In this document: piece after piece, positions 45,336 to 55,071 of the stretch
Layout: the number at the start of each line of letters is the position of its first letter
Position numbering within the stretch: position 1 is the first letter of the stretch
NCBI RefSeq assembly: GCF_041890415.1
Contig: NZ_CP169056.1
Span: forward strand, 2,356,001 to 2,420,000
Reading direction: 5' to 3'
DNA length: 64,000 nucleotides
Source of the DNA: Pseudoxanthomonas koreensis_A
Lineage (GTDB): Bacteria; Pseudomonadota; Gammaproteobacteria; Xanthomonadales; Xanthomonadaceae
The notes under the pieces: generated by a model
Seen by the model: the letters and a program-made list of their open reading frames with translations, nothing else
The model's database searches: none
What the model was told of the DNA's origin: nothing
Made by a program: the position numbers and the translations under genes

Positions 45336-46505
45336 ATGCCGGTCATGCCTGAGGCCGGCCTCGCCAGCGCCGACACCGGGGAAGCCGACGTCGGCGACGT
45401 CGGTGTGGCCGAGGTGCTGGCCGCGCAGGCGCGGTTGCGCCCTTACCTGCCGGTCACCCCGATGCACCTTGCCGAGCGCTTCGGGGTGATGCTCAAGCTG
45501 GAAAACCTGCAGCGCACCGGCTCCTACAAGGTGCGCGGCGCGCTCAATGCGATGCTGGCCGCGGCCGAGCGCGGCGACCGCCGCCCGGTGATCTGCGCCT
45601 CGGCCGGCAACCATGCCCAGGGCGTGGCGTGGGCCGCCTACCGCCTGGGCGTGCAGGCGATCACGGTGATGCCGCACGGCGCGCCGGAAAACAAGATCGC
45701 CGGCGTGGCCCACTGGGGCGCGACCGTGCGCCAGCACGGCGACTGCTACGACGAGGCCTATGCCTTCGCCGTGCAACTGGCCGAGCAGAACGACTACCGC
45801 TTCCTGTCCGCCTTCGACGACCCGGACGTGATTGCCGGCCAGGGCACCATCGGCATCGAGATCGCCCCGCACGCCCCGGACGTGGTCATCGTGCCCATCG
45901 GCGGCGGCGGGCTGGCCTCCGGCGTGGCCCTGGCGCTGCGCTCGCAGGGCGTGCGCGTGGTCGGCGCCCAGGTCGAGGGCGTGGACGCGATGGCCCGCGC
46001 GATCAAGGGCGACGTGCGCGAGATCGCGCCGGTCAGCTCGCTGGCCGACGGCGTGCGGGTGAAGGTGCCCGGCTTCCTCACCCGGCGCATGTGCGCGCGC
46101 CTGCTCGACGACGTGGTGATCGTGCGCGAGGCGGAACTGCGCGAAACCGTGGTCCGCCTGGCGCTTGAGGAAAACCTGATCGCCGAGGGCGCCGGCGCCC
46201 TGGCCCTGGCCGCCGGCCGCCGGGTGGCGGGCAAGCGCAAGTGCGCGGTGGTGTCCGGCGGCAACATCGACGCGGCCACCCTGGCCACCTTGCTGTCGGA
46301 GGTGCGGCCACGGCCGCCGCGCAAACCCCGGCGCCGCACCGGCGAGCCCGGGCCGGCCGCCGAACCGGCGGATGCTGCAGCGCGCAAAAGCACCCCCGTG
46401 GCAAAGCGCCGCCCAACCGCTAACCTGTCCCCATCCGCCACCATTTCCGCGGCTGCGCCCTCACCGGTCCAGCAGCCCGTCAGCGAAGAGGAGTTCACCT
46501 GGTGA
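45336..46505 (+). CDS. Threonine dehydratase without regulatory ACT domain
   Basis: 389 residues from ATG 45336; ATG 45345 is the alternative, and the frame is open to 45279. A PLP enzyme deaminating threonine to 2-oxobutyrate, the first committed step to isoleucine. PLP lysine Lys65 in TGSYKVRGA; SAGNHAQG phosphate loop region; GGGGLASG glycine loop. The catalytic domain ends near residue 325. Instead of the isoleucine-sensing C-terminal domain of biosynthetic IlvA there is a 65-residue Arg/Pro/Ala-rich, apparently disordered tail. In the operon it must serve biosynthesis. The TGA overlaps the leuA GTG. Confidence 0.88.
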   Translation: MPVMPEAGLASADTGEADVGDVGVAEVLAAQARLRPYLPVTPMHLAERFGVMLKLENLQRTGSYKVRGALNAMLAAAERGDRRPVICASAGNHAQGVAWAAYRLGVQAITVMPHGAPENKIAGVAHWGATVRQHGDCYDEAYAFAVQLAEQNDYRFLSAFDDPDVIAGQGTIGIEIAPHAPDVVIVPIGGGGLASGVALALRSQGVRVVGAQVEGVDAMARAIKGDVREIAPVSSLADGVRVKVPGFLTRRMCARLLDDVVIVREAELRETVVRLALEENLIAEGAGALALAAGRRVAGKRKCAVVSGGNIDAATLATLLSEVRPRPPRKPRRRTGEPGPAAEPADAAARKSTPVAKRRPTANLSPSATISAAAPSPVQQPVSEEEFTW

Positions 46506-48058
46506 ACGCGCCCATCTCCCCGGCCCGCATCCGGGTATTCGACACCACCCTGCGCGACGGCGAGCAATCGCCCGGCTGCAGCATGACCCCGCCGCAGAAG
46601 GTGGTGATGGCCCGCGCCCTGGCCGAGCTGGGCGCGGACGTGATCGAGACCGGCTTCCCGGCCAGCTCGCAGTCCGACCGCGAGGCCATGGCCCTGATCG
46701 GCCAGGAGCTGCGCGAACCGGTGCTGGCGGTGCTCTCGCGCTGCCTGCCGGCCGACATCGACATCTCCCTGCGCGCACTGGAAGCGGCTGCGCGCCCGCG
46801 CCTGCACGTGTTCCTGTCCACCAGCCCGCTGCACCGCGAGCACAAGCTGCGCATGACCCGCCAGCAGGTACTGGACCGGGTGGTGGAGAGCGTGGCCTAC
46901 GCCAAGCGCCATATCGACGACATCGAGTTCTCCACCGAGGACGGCACCCGTACCGAGGAAGACTTCCTGCATGAAGTGGTCGCCGCGGCGATTGCCGCCG
47001 GCGCCACCACCATCAACGTGCCCGACACGGTGGGCTTCACCACGCCGGAGGAAATCCGCAACCTGTTCCGCGGCCTGATCGCGCGGGTACCGGGCGCGGA
47101 CAAGGTGGTGTTCAGCGCGCACTGCCACAACGACCTGGGCCTGGCCGTGGCCAACACCCTGGCCGCCATCGAAGGTGGCGCGCGCCAGGTGGAGTGCACC
47201 ATCAACGGCATCGGCGAGCGTGCGGGCAACTGCGCGCTGGAAGAGATCGTGATGGCGCTGAAGGTGCGTGGCGCGTTCTTCGAGGCCGACACCGGCATCG
47301 ACACCCGTCGCCTGGTGCCGACCTCGCAACTGCTGCAGCGCCTGATCGGCATGCCGGTGCAGCGCAACAAGGCGGTGGTGGGCAGCAATGCGTTCGCCCA
47401 CGAGTCGGGCATCCACCAGCACGGCATGCTGCGCCATCGCGGCACCTACGAAATCATGCGCCCGCAGGACGTGGGCTGGCCGGACACGCAGATGGTGCTG
47501 GGCCGGCACAGCGGCCGCGCCGCGGTCGAGCAGCGCCTGCGCGCCCTGGGCTATTACCTGGAAGAGGGCGAGCTGGAACTGGTGTTCACCAGCTTCAAGG
47601 CCCTGTGCGAGCAGCAGCGCGTGGTCACCGATTCGGACCTGCAGACCCTGATGCAGGGCACCGGCGACGGCGATGGCGATGGCTACCGCCTGGCCTCGTT
47701 GACCCTGAGCGACCTGGGCCAGCGCGCCAGCGCGTCGGTGGAGCTGTCCGATCCGGAAGGACGCAGCGTGGCCGAGACCGCCGAAGGCGACGGCCCGGTG
47801 GACGCGCTGTTTGCCGCACTGGCCGCCGCCACCGGCGTCCAGCTGAGCCTGGAAAGCTACCAGGTGCACAGCGTGGGCCTGGGCGCGGACGCCCGCGGCG
47901 AGGCCAGCCTGAGCGTGCGCCACGGCGACACCGAGTACGAAGGCACCGGCACCAGCCGCGACATCATCGAAGCCAGCGCGCTGGCCTGGCTGGACGTGGC
48001 CAACCGCCTGCTGCGCCAGCGCCAGGGGACGGCCAGCGAACGCCTGGCCACTGCCTGA
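46502..48058 (+). CDS. leuA: 2-isopropylmalate synthase
   Basis: 518 residues from GTG 46502, overlapping the previous stop. Condenses acetyl-CoA with 2-oxoisovalerate, the entry to leucine. TIM-barrel motifs: DTTLRDGEQSPG with the metal-binding Asp, the HCHNDLGLAVANTLAA metal histidine region and GERAGNCALEEIVMAL. The linker HESGIHQHGMLRH leads to a complete C-terminal LeuA allosteric domain (about residues 385-505), so feedback inhibition by leucine is expected. Confidence 0.95.
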   Translation: MNAPISPARIRVFDTTLRDGEQSPGCSMTPPQKVVMARALAELGADVIETGFPASSQSDREAMALIGQELREPVLAVLSRCLPADIDISLRALEAAARPRLHVFLSTSPLHREHKLRMTRQQVLDRVVESVAYAKRHIDDIEFSTEDGTRTEEDFLHEVVAAAIAAGATTINVPDTVGFTTPEEIRNLFRGLIARVPGADKVVFSAHCHNDLGLAVANTLAAIEGGARQVECTINGIGERAGNCALEEIVMALKVRGAFFEADTGIDTRRLVPTSQLLQRLIGMPVQRNKAVVGSNAFAHESGIHQHGMLRHRGTYEIMRPQDVGWPDTQMVLGRHSGRAAVEQRLRALGYYLEEGELELVFTSFKALCEQQRVVTDSDLQTLMQGTGDGDGDGYRLASLTLSDLGQRASASVELSDPEGRSVAETAEGDGPVDALFAALAAATGVQLSLESYQVHSVGLGADARGEASLSVRHGDTEYEGTGTSRDIIEASALAWLDVANRLLRQRQGTASERLATA

Positions 48059-48213
48059 TCCATGCGCATGATGTTGCTCGCCGCCGCCCTGCAAACGGGA
48101 CGCCATCCGGGACTGCCGCCACGCCGCGGCATGGATGGCGGTGGCGCCTGCATCCTTCCGCCGCCGGCAGCGGCGCGGCACCGTGTCGGACGCGACCGCG
48201 GGGCTGATACCTG

Positions 48214-48417
48214 ATGCCGGCCGAAAGCAACCCGGCCGCCGCGTTGACGTTCGACGCGGCGGTGTACCGCGCGCTCTCGCGCAGGCGCTCGGACACGCCG
48301 TATCCGCATCCGGGCACGCCCGTGCCGGACGACACCCCCCAGGCCGCACCGGGCGGAGCCCGGGCGCCGGATGTTTCCACCGTCGCCTGCGACGGTTCGC
48401 GAAAATCGTCCGGCTGA
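48214..48417 (+). CDS. Possible small protein between leuA and leuB
   Basis: 67-codon frame (MPAESNPAAALTFDAAVYRA..) in the 485-bp gap between leuA and leuB, with GGGG about 8 bp upstream of the ATG. No family recognised; Pro- and Ala-rich with a short amphipathic start. GC-rich sequence opens frames by chance, so this is weak. Nothing else was seen in the gap (48059-48543). It may instead be a decayed remnant. Confidence 0.25.
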   Translation: MPAESNPAAALTFDAAVYRALSRRRSDTPYPHPGTPVPDDTPQAAPGGARAPDVSTVACDGSRKSSG

Positions 48418-48543
48418 CCGGCACCGCCGCGCACGCCCCGCCGCCTGGCGGCCGCTGCGCGCGCGTGCAACGCCTTCCGGACCGCGTGCCCGCCACGGCC
48501 GCCGCCCGCTTCCATCTTCATCGCTTCCACGAGATCCACATCC

Positions 48544-49638
48544 ATGCACGCTGACATCGTCGTACTGCCCGGAGACGGCATCGGTCCCGAGATCATCGCC
48601 GCCACCCTGCCGGTGCTCGAGGCCATCGCCACCCGCTACGGCCACACCTTCGCCTTCCACGAGCACGATATCGGCGGCATCGCCATCGACCGCCACGGCG
48701 AGCCGCTGCCGGCCGCCACCCTGGACGCCGCACGCAAGGCCGACGCGGTGCTGCTGGGCGCGGTGGGCGGGCCCAAGTGGTCCGACCCCAACGCCAAGGT
48801 GCGCCCGGAGCAGGGCCTGCTGGCGATCCGCAAGGGCCTGGGCCTGTTCGCCAACCTGCGCCCGGTCAAGCCGCACCCGGCCGCGCTGGGCGCCTCGCCG
48901 ATCAAGTCCGAGCTGCTGGAAGGCGTGGACATCATGGTCGTGCGCGAGCTCACCGGCGGCATCTACTTCGGCGACAAGACCCGCAGCGACAGCGATGCCA
49001 CCGACATGTGCCGCTACACCGTGGCCGAGGTCGAGCGGGTGGTGCGCAACGCCGCCACCCTGGCGCGCAGCCGCCGCGGCCAGCTCACCTCGGTGGACAA
49101 GGCCAACGTGCTGGAGACCTCGCGCCTGTGGCGCGACGTGACCGCGCGGGTGATGCGCGAGGAATTCCCGGACGTGACCGTGGAACACCAACTGGTCGAT
49201 TCCATGGCCATGCACCTGCTGTCGCGGCCGCGCGCCTACGACGTGATCGTCACCGAGAACATGTTCGGCGACATCCTCACCGACGAGGCCTCGATGCTGG
49301 CCGGCTCGCTGGGCCTGCTGGCCTCGGCCTCGCTGGGCGCGGGCAAGGCCGGGGGTGACGGATCGCAGGGGGCCGGGCGCCAGGTCGGGCTGTACGAGCC
49401 CATCCACGGCTCGGCACCGGACATCGCCGGCAAGGGCATCGCCAATCCCTACGCCACCATCCTCAGCGCCGCGCTGCTGCTGCGCCATTCGCTGGGGCTG
49501 GAGCGCGAAGCGGCGGCCATCGAAGCGGCGGTCGACGCCGCGCTGCAGGCACGCGCCTTCACCGCCGACCTGGCCGCGCCCGGAAGCGCGCTGTCCACCG
49601 CCCAGGCCGCGCAGGCGGTCATCGACCGCCTCGCCTGA
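48544..49638 (+). CDS. leuB: 3-isopropylmalate dehydrogenase
   Basis: 364 residues from ATG 48544 (MHADIVVLPGDGIGPEIIAA). NAD-dependent oxidative decarboxylation in leucine synthesis. Substrate and metal motifs: LGAVGGPKW, LLAIRKGLGLFANLRPVK, RELTGGIYFG, VTENMFGDILTDEASMLAGS and the NAD loop EPIHGSAPDIAGKGIANP. It lies 485 bp behind leuA on the same strand. leuC and leuD are not adjacent but 2-4 kb further on the other strand. Confidence 0.95.
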   Translation: MHADIVVLPGDGIGPEIIAATLPVLEAIATRYGHTFAFHEHDIGGIAIDRHGEPLPAATLDAARKADAVLLGAVGGPKWSDPNAKVRPEQGLLAIRKGLGLFANLRPVKPHPAALGASPIKSELLEGVDIMVVRELTGGIYFGDKTRSDSDATDMCRYTVAEVERVVRNAATLARSRRGQLTSVDKANVLETSRLWRDVTARVMREEFPDVTVEHQLVDSMAMHLLSRPRAYDVIVTENMFGDILTDEASMLAGSLGLLASASLGAGKAGGDGSQGAGRQVGLYEPIHGSAPDIAGKGIANPYATILSAALLLRHSLGLEREAAAIEAAVDAALQARAFTADLAAPGSALSTAQAAQAVIDRLA

Positions 49639-49692
49639 GCGGCCGCGCGTACCGAACACGACATCAAACATCACACCAGGGGAGAGAGCGCC

Positions 49693-51039
<1,347 letters not shown>

Positions 51040-51062
51040 CTCCTCTGTTCCACGTTGCATGC

Positions 51063-51094
51063 GAAAACGCCGCCAGATGGCGGCGTTTTCGTTT
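51063..51094 (+). terminator. Intrinsic terminator after gdhA
   Basis: 12-bp perfect stem GAAAACGCCGCC / GGCGGCGTTTTC with an AGAT loop, then GTTTCC, 23 bp after the gdhA stop. The A/T ends of the stem make it potentially bidirectional. Confidence 0.85.
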
Positions 51095-51178
51095 CCGGGT
51101 CAGGGCCACTCACTCCGGTGGGCGCGCGCTGTCCGTCGATGTATCGATGACGGCTTCGATCAATGATGCGTCTTCGGT

Positions 51179-51414
51179 TGTAGGAGCCGGCCTTGCCGGC
51201 GACCGCGGCGCGGCGTGACGCCCAGGGCACCGTGACGCGCGGGAGGTCGCCCGCAAGACGGGCTCCTACAACAGCCGCGCCACCCCGCCCTGTAGGGGCC
51301 GGCCTCGCCGGCGACCGCGGCGAGGGATGACGTGGCGCGATGTAACCCGATGCGGTGTCTGGCGCTGGCAATGACCCGGGCCGTGCCGGGTCGCCGGCAA
51401 GACCGGCTCCTACA
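51179..51414. repeat. Palindromic-repeat cluster, four alternating copies
   Basis: Copies alternate in orientation: forward 51179, inverted 51245-51270 (GCCCG/CGGGC stem variant), forward 51291-51316 (with GTAGGGGCC), inverted 51388-51414. They fill most of the 413-bp gap between the gdhA terminator and the leuD stop; no gene is seen there. Confidence 0.88.
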
Positions 51415-51452
51415 CGACGAGGGAACATCGACATGCCGACGGCGCGGACGGG

Positions 51453-52109
51453 CTAGTTGGCCGCGATGCCCGCGTTGAACAGCCACGGCTGCGCCGCCTT
51501 GTGGCGCGCCTCGAACGCCACGATCGCGTCCTTCTCCTGCAGGGTCAGGCCGATATCGTCCAGGCCGTTGAACAGGCAGTGCTTGCGGAAGGCGTCGATC
51601 TGGAAACGGTATTGCACCCCGTCCGGGCGGGTGACCGTCTGGGTCGCCAGGTCCACCGTCAGCGCGTAGCCCTCGGTGGCCTCGCACTGCGCGAACAGCG
51701 CATCGACCTCGCCCGCCTCCAGCACGATCGGCAGCAGACCGTTCTTGAAACTGTTGTTGAAGAAGATGTCGGCGAAGCTGGGCGCGATGATCGCGCGGAA
51801 GCCGTATTCCTCCAGCGCCCACGGCGCATGCTCGCGCGAGGAGCCGCAACCGAAGTTCTCGCGCGCCAGCAGCACGCTGGCACCGGCGTAACGCGGGAAA
51901 TTGAGCACGAAGTCGTGGTTGAGCGGACGGTTGGAGCTGTCCTGCCCGGGCTCGCCCACGTCCAGGTAGCGCCACTCGTCGAACAGGTTGGGGCCGAAGC
52001 CCGTGCGCTTGATCGACTTCAGGAACTGCTTGGGGATGATCTGGTCGGTGTCGACGTTGGCACGATCCAGCGGAGCGACCAGGCCGGTATGGGTGGTGAA
52101 GGCTTTCAT
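51453..52109 (-). CDS. leuD: 3-isopropylmalate dehydratase small subunit
   Basis: 218 residues from ATG 52109 (MKAFTTHTGLVAPLDRANVD). With LeuC it isomerises 2- to 3-isopropylmalate. Swivelling-domain motifs: NVDTDQIIPKQFLKSI, LLARENFGCGSSREHAPWAL (substrate-binding Ser-Arg loop) and FADIFFNNSFKNGLLP. The frame is open to 52154, inside leuC's neighbourhood, but the conserved start is used. 13 bp separate it from leuC; the two form one operon. Confidence 0.95.
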   Translation of the reverse strand: MKAFTTHTGLVAPLDRANVDTDQIIPKQFLKSIKRTGFGPNLFDEWRYLDVGEPGQDSSNRPLNHDFVLNFPRYAGASVLLARENFGCGSSREHAPWALEEYGFRAIIAPSFADIFFNNSFKNGLLPIVLEAGEVDALFAQCEATEGYALTVDLATQTVTRPDGVQYRFQIDAFRKHCLFNGLDDIGLTLQEKDAIVAFEARHKAAQPWLFNAGIAAN

Positions 52110-52122
52110 CGTCGGATCTTCC

Positions 52123-53550
52123 TCAGGCTTCCGCCAGTTCGCGTACATCGACAAAATGGCCGGCCACCGCCGCCGCCGCGGCCATCGCCGGGCTCACCAG
52201 GTGGGTGCGGCCACCGGCGCCCTGGCGGCCTTCGAAATTGCGATTGGAGGTGGACGCGCAATGCTCGCCGCTGCCCAGCTTGTCCGGGTTCATCGCCAGG
52301 CACATCGAGCAGCCCGGCTCGCGCCACTCGAAGCCGGCTTCGATGAACACCTTGTCCAGGCCCTCGGCCTCGGCCTGTGCCTTGACCAGGCCCGAGCCGG
52401 GCACCACCAGCGCCTGCTTGATGCTCGACGCCACCTTGCGCCCGCGCGCCACCGCAGCGGCCGCACGCAGGTCCTCGATGCGCGAGTTGGTGCACGAGCC
52501 GATGAACACGCGATCCAGGCGGATCGCGGTGATCGGCTGGTTGGGCTGCAGCCCCATGTACTTGAGTGCGCGCAGGATCGAATCCTTCTTCACCGGGTCG
52601 GCCTCCCGATCCGGGTCGGGCACGTTCTGGTCCACGGCCAGCACCATTTCCGGCGAGGTGCCCCAGCTGACCTGCGGCTTGATGTCCTGCGCGCGCAGTT
52701 CGACCACGGTGTCGAACACGGCATCGGGGTCGGAGACCAGCGTCTCCCACACCGCCACCGCCTTGTCCCAGTCCGCGCCCTTCGGCGCGAACGGGCGGCC
52801 CTTCACGTAGTCGATGGTCTTCTCGTCCACCGCCACCATGCCCACCCGCGCGCCGGCCTCGATGGCCATGTTGCAGATGGTCATGCGGCCTTCGATGGAC
52901 AGCTCGCGAATCGCGCTGCCGGCAAACTCCAGCGCATGGCCGTTGCCGCCGGCCGTGCCGATGTGGCCGATGATCGCCAGCACGATGTCCTTGGCGGTCA
53001 CGCCCGGGCCCAGGGTGCCTTCCACCCGCACCTGCATGTTCTTCATCTTCTTGGCCACCAGGCACTGGGTGGCCAGCACGTGTTCGACCTCGGAGGTGCC
53101 GATGCCGTGCGCCAGCGCGCCGAATGCGCCATGCGTGGACGTGTGCGAATCACCGCAGACCACGGTCATGCCCGGCAGGGTCGCGCCCTGCTCGGGGCCG
53201 ACCACGTGGACGATGCCCTGGCGCACGTCGTCCATCTTGAATTCCAGGATGCCGAAGTCCTCGCAGTTCTCGCCCAGGGTCTGCACCTGCAAGCGCGAGA
53301 CCGGATCGGCAATGGCCATCAGCCCGCCTGCGCGCTCGGCGCGGGTGGTGGGCACGTTGTGGTCGGGGGTGGCGATGTTGGCGCCCACCCGCCACGGCGT
53401 GCGCCCGGCCAGGCGCAGGCCCTCGAACGCCTGCGGCGAGGTGACCTCGTGGAGGATGTGGCGGTCGATGTAGATCAGCGAGGAACCGTCGTCGCGACGG
53501 GTCACTTCGTGCATCTCCCACAGCTTGTCGTACAGGGTCTTGCCGGCCAT
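52123..53550 (-). CDS. leuC: 3-isopropylmalate dehydratase large subunit
   Basis: 475 residues from ATG 53550 (MAGKTLYDKLWEMHEVTRRD). An aconitase-family [4Fe-4S] enzyme. Cluster ligands: the cysteine in FIGSCTNSRIEDL and the pair in GCSMCLAMNPD. Further blocks are HEVTSPQAFEGLRLAGR and VCGDSHTSTHGAFGALAHGI. Divergent from a LysR-type gene whose product probably controls it through palindromes in the 125-bp shared region. Confidence 0.96.
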   Translation of the reverse strand: MAGKTLYDKLWEMHEVTRRDDGSSLIYIDRHILHEVTSPQAFEGLRLAGRTPWRVGANIATPDHNVPTTRAERAGGLMAIADPVSRLQVQTLGENCEDFGILEFKMDDVRQGIVHVVGPEQGATLPGMTVVCGDSHTSTHGAFGALAHGIGTSEVEHVLATQCLVAKKMKNMQVRVEGTLGPGVTAKDIVLAIIGHIGTAGGNGHALEFAGSAIRELSIEGRMTICNMAIEAGARVGMVAVDEKTIDYVKGRPFAPKGADWDKAVAVWETLVSDPDAVFDTVVELRAQDIKPQVSWGTSPEMVLAVDQNVPDPDREADPVKKDSILRALKYMGLQPNQPITAIRLDRVFIGSCTNSRIEDLRAAAAVARGRKVASSIKQALVVPGSGLVKAQAEAEGLDKVFIEAGFEWREPGCSMCLAMNPDKLGSGEHCASTSNRNFEGRQGAGGRTHLVSPAMAAAAAVAGHFVDVRELAEA

Positions 53551-53634
53551 GCGTGCCTCGGTGGTGTCTGGCGGTGGCGGGCAACGGCCCGCCGGCTGGA
53601 GGTTCATCCTGCCGGCTTGCCATTGATAACTCAA

Positions 53635-53671
53635 ATGGATATTTTTTATCCATTCCATTCCAATTGGGAAT
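53635..53671. promoter_or_regulatory. Two inverted repeats between leuC and the LysR gene
   Basis: ATGGATA-TTTTT-TATCCAT at 53635-53653 is a perfect 7-bp inverted repeat of LysR-box type (T-N11-A contained). ATTCC-AATTG-GGAAT at 53657-53671 is a second one, reaching the LysR gene's ribosome-binding region. The AT-rich patch stands out in a GC-rich neighbourhood. Likely activator and autoregulatory sites. Confidence 0.6.
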
Positions 53672-53675
53672 GCAC

Positions 53676-54569
53676 ATGGACTGGCCCAATCTGGCCGCCT
53701 TCGTGGCGGTGGCCGACCATGGCGGCTTCTCGGCCGCCGCCGAACACCTGCACCTGACCCAGCCCGCGGTAAGCAAGCGCATCGCGCTGCTGGAAGACGC
53801 GCTGCAGGCGCGGCTGTTCGACCGCCTGGGCCGGCAGGTGGTGCTGACCGAGGCCGGGCGCCTGCTGCTGCCGCGCGCGCGGCAGATCCTGGCCGAGGGC
53901 GAGGCGGCGCGGCGCGCACTGGCCGACCTGGGCCAGCACATCGGCGGCCGGCTGAGCGTGGCCACCAGCCACCACGTCGGCCTGCACCGGCTGCCCAACC
54001 TGCTGCGCCGGTTTACCGCGGCGCACCCGCGCGTGGCGCTGGACATCCGCTTCATGGATTCGGAGCAGGCCTATGCCCAGGTGCTGGCCGGCGAGGTGGA
54101 ACTGGCAGTCACCACCCTGGGCCCGACCGAGCCGCCGCTGCACTCGACCGGCGTGTGGCACGACCCGCTGCAGTTCGCGGTAGCGCCCGACCACCCGCTG
54201 GCGCGGATGCGGGCCACGACCCTGGCCGACATTGCGGCGCACCCGGCGGTACTGCCGGACCCCGGTACCTTCACCCACCGCATCGTGGCCCAGACCTTCG
54301 CCCGGCAGGGGCTGTCGCTGCAGTTGCGGATGACCACCAACTACATGGAGACGATCAAGATGATGGTCTCGGTGGGCCTGGCCTGGAGCGCGCTGCCGCA
54401 GACGATGGTGGACGCGCAGGTGCAGGTGCTGGCGGTGCCGGGCGTGCAGTTGTCACGCCAGCTCGGATACGTGGTGCATGGCGGCCGCACCCTGTCGCGC
54501 GCGGCGCAGGCGCTGATCGGATTGCTGCAGGAGGATTCGGCGGGCGGACAGCGCAAACCCGGCGCGTGA
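53676..54569 (+). CDS. LysR-family transcriptional regulator (putative leuCD regulator)
   Basis: 297 residues from ATG 53676 (MDWPNLAAFVAVADHGGFSA), with GGGA 6 bp upstream; ATG 53670 adds two residues. The N-terminal winged HTH lies at residues 1-60 (SAAAEHLHLTQPAVSKRIAL; RLFDRLGRQVVLTEAG). The co-inducer domain at about 90-290 has the usual periplasmic-binding fold segments (GRLSVATSHHVGLHRLP; YMETIKMMVSVGLAWSALP). By genome context it should sense a leucine-pathway intermediate such as isopropylmalate and activate leuCD (inference). Confidence 0.88.
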   Translation: MDWPNLAAFVAVADHGGFSAAAEHLHLTQPAVSKRIALLEDALQARLFDRLGRQVVLTEAGRLLLPRARQILAEGEAARRALADLGQHIGGRLSVATSHHVGLHRLPNLLRRFTAAHPRVALDIRFMDSEQAYAQVLAGEVELAVTTLGPTEPPLHSTGVWHDPLQFAVAPDHPLARMRATTLADIAAHPAVLPDPGTFTHRIVAQTFARQGLSLQLRMTTNYMETIKMMVSVGLAWSALPQTMVDAQVQVLAVPGVQLSRQLGYVVHGGRTLSRAAQALIGLLQEDSAGGQRKPGA

Positions 54570-54583
54570 TGCAGGTTCCTGTT

Positions 54584-55071
54584 GGTCGCCCGCAAGACGG
54601 GCTCCTGCAATCACACCCTTGACGTCCCCGCGTGTAGGAGCCGGTCTCGCCGGCGACCGCGGAGCGCTATGTCGTGTGGGATGTTGTTGGCGCACCTGAG
54701 GTCGCCCGCAAGACGGGCTCCTACAATCACGCCCTCGACGTCCCTCGCGTGTAGGAGCCGGTCTCGCCGGCGACCGCGGCGCGGTATGTCGTGTGGGACG
54801 TTGTGGCGCACCTGAGGTCGCCCGCAAGACGGGCTCCTGCAATCACGCCCTTGACGTCCCCGTGTGTAGGAGCCGGTCTCGCCGGCGACTGCGGCGCGGT
54901 GTGTCGTGTGGGACGTTGTGGCGCACCTGAGGTCGCCCGCAAGACGGGCTCCTGCAATCACGCCCTTGACGTCCCCGTGTGTAGGAGCCGGTCTCGCCGG
55001 CGACCGCGGCGCGGTGTGTTGTGTGGGACGTTGGCGCACCTGAGGTCGCCCGCAAGGCGGGCTCCTACAGG
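54584..55071. repeat. Tandem array of about 115-bp units built from the palindromic repeat
   Basis: Four units begin at 54585, 54701, 54817 and 54932 (periods 116, 116, 115), and a truncated fifth starts at 55045 (period 113). Each unit holds an inverted copy (GTCGCCCGCAAGACGGGCTC..), the spacer CAATCACGCCCTTGACGTCC, a forward copy (TGTAGGAGCCGGTCTCGCCG..) and the spacer GTGTCGTGTGGGACGTTGTG. Units differ by a few substitutions and indels. The array fills the gap between the LysR gene and the RND gene and ends inside the RND stop codon. Confidence 0.92.

Noticed and set aside
47857..49674. 605-codon minus-strand frame opposite leuA and leuB
   Set aside because: Antisense shadow. The section over the 485-bp gap has no recognisable start, motif or family, so it does not fill the gap convincingly.
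54584..55071. CRISPR-like array
   Set aside because: The 'spacers' are as conserved as the repeats, the unit contains an inverted pair, and no cas gene is near.
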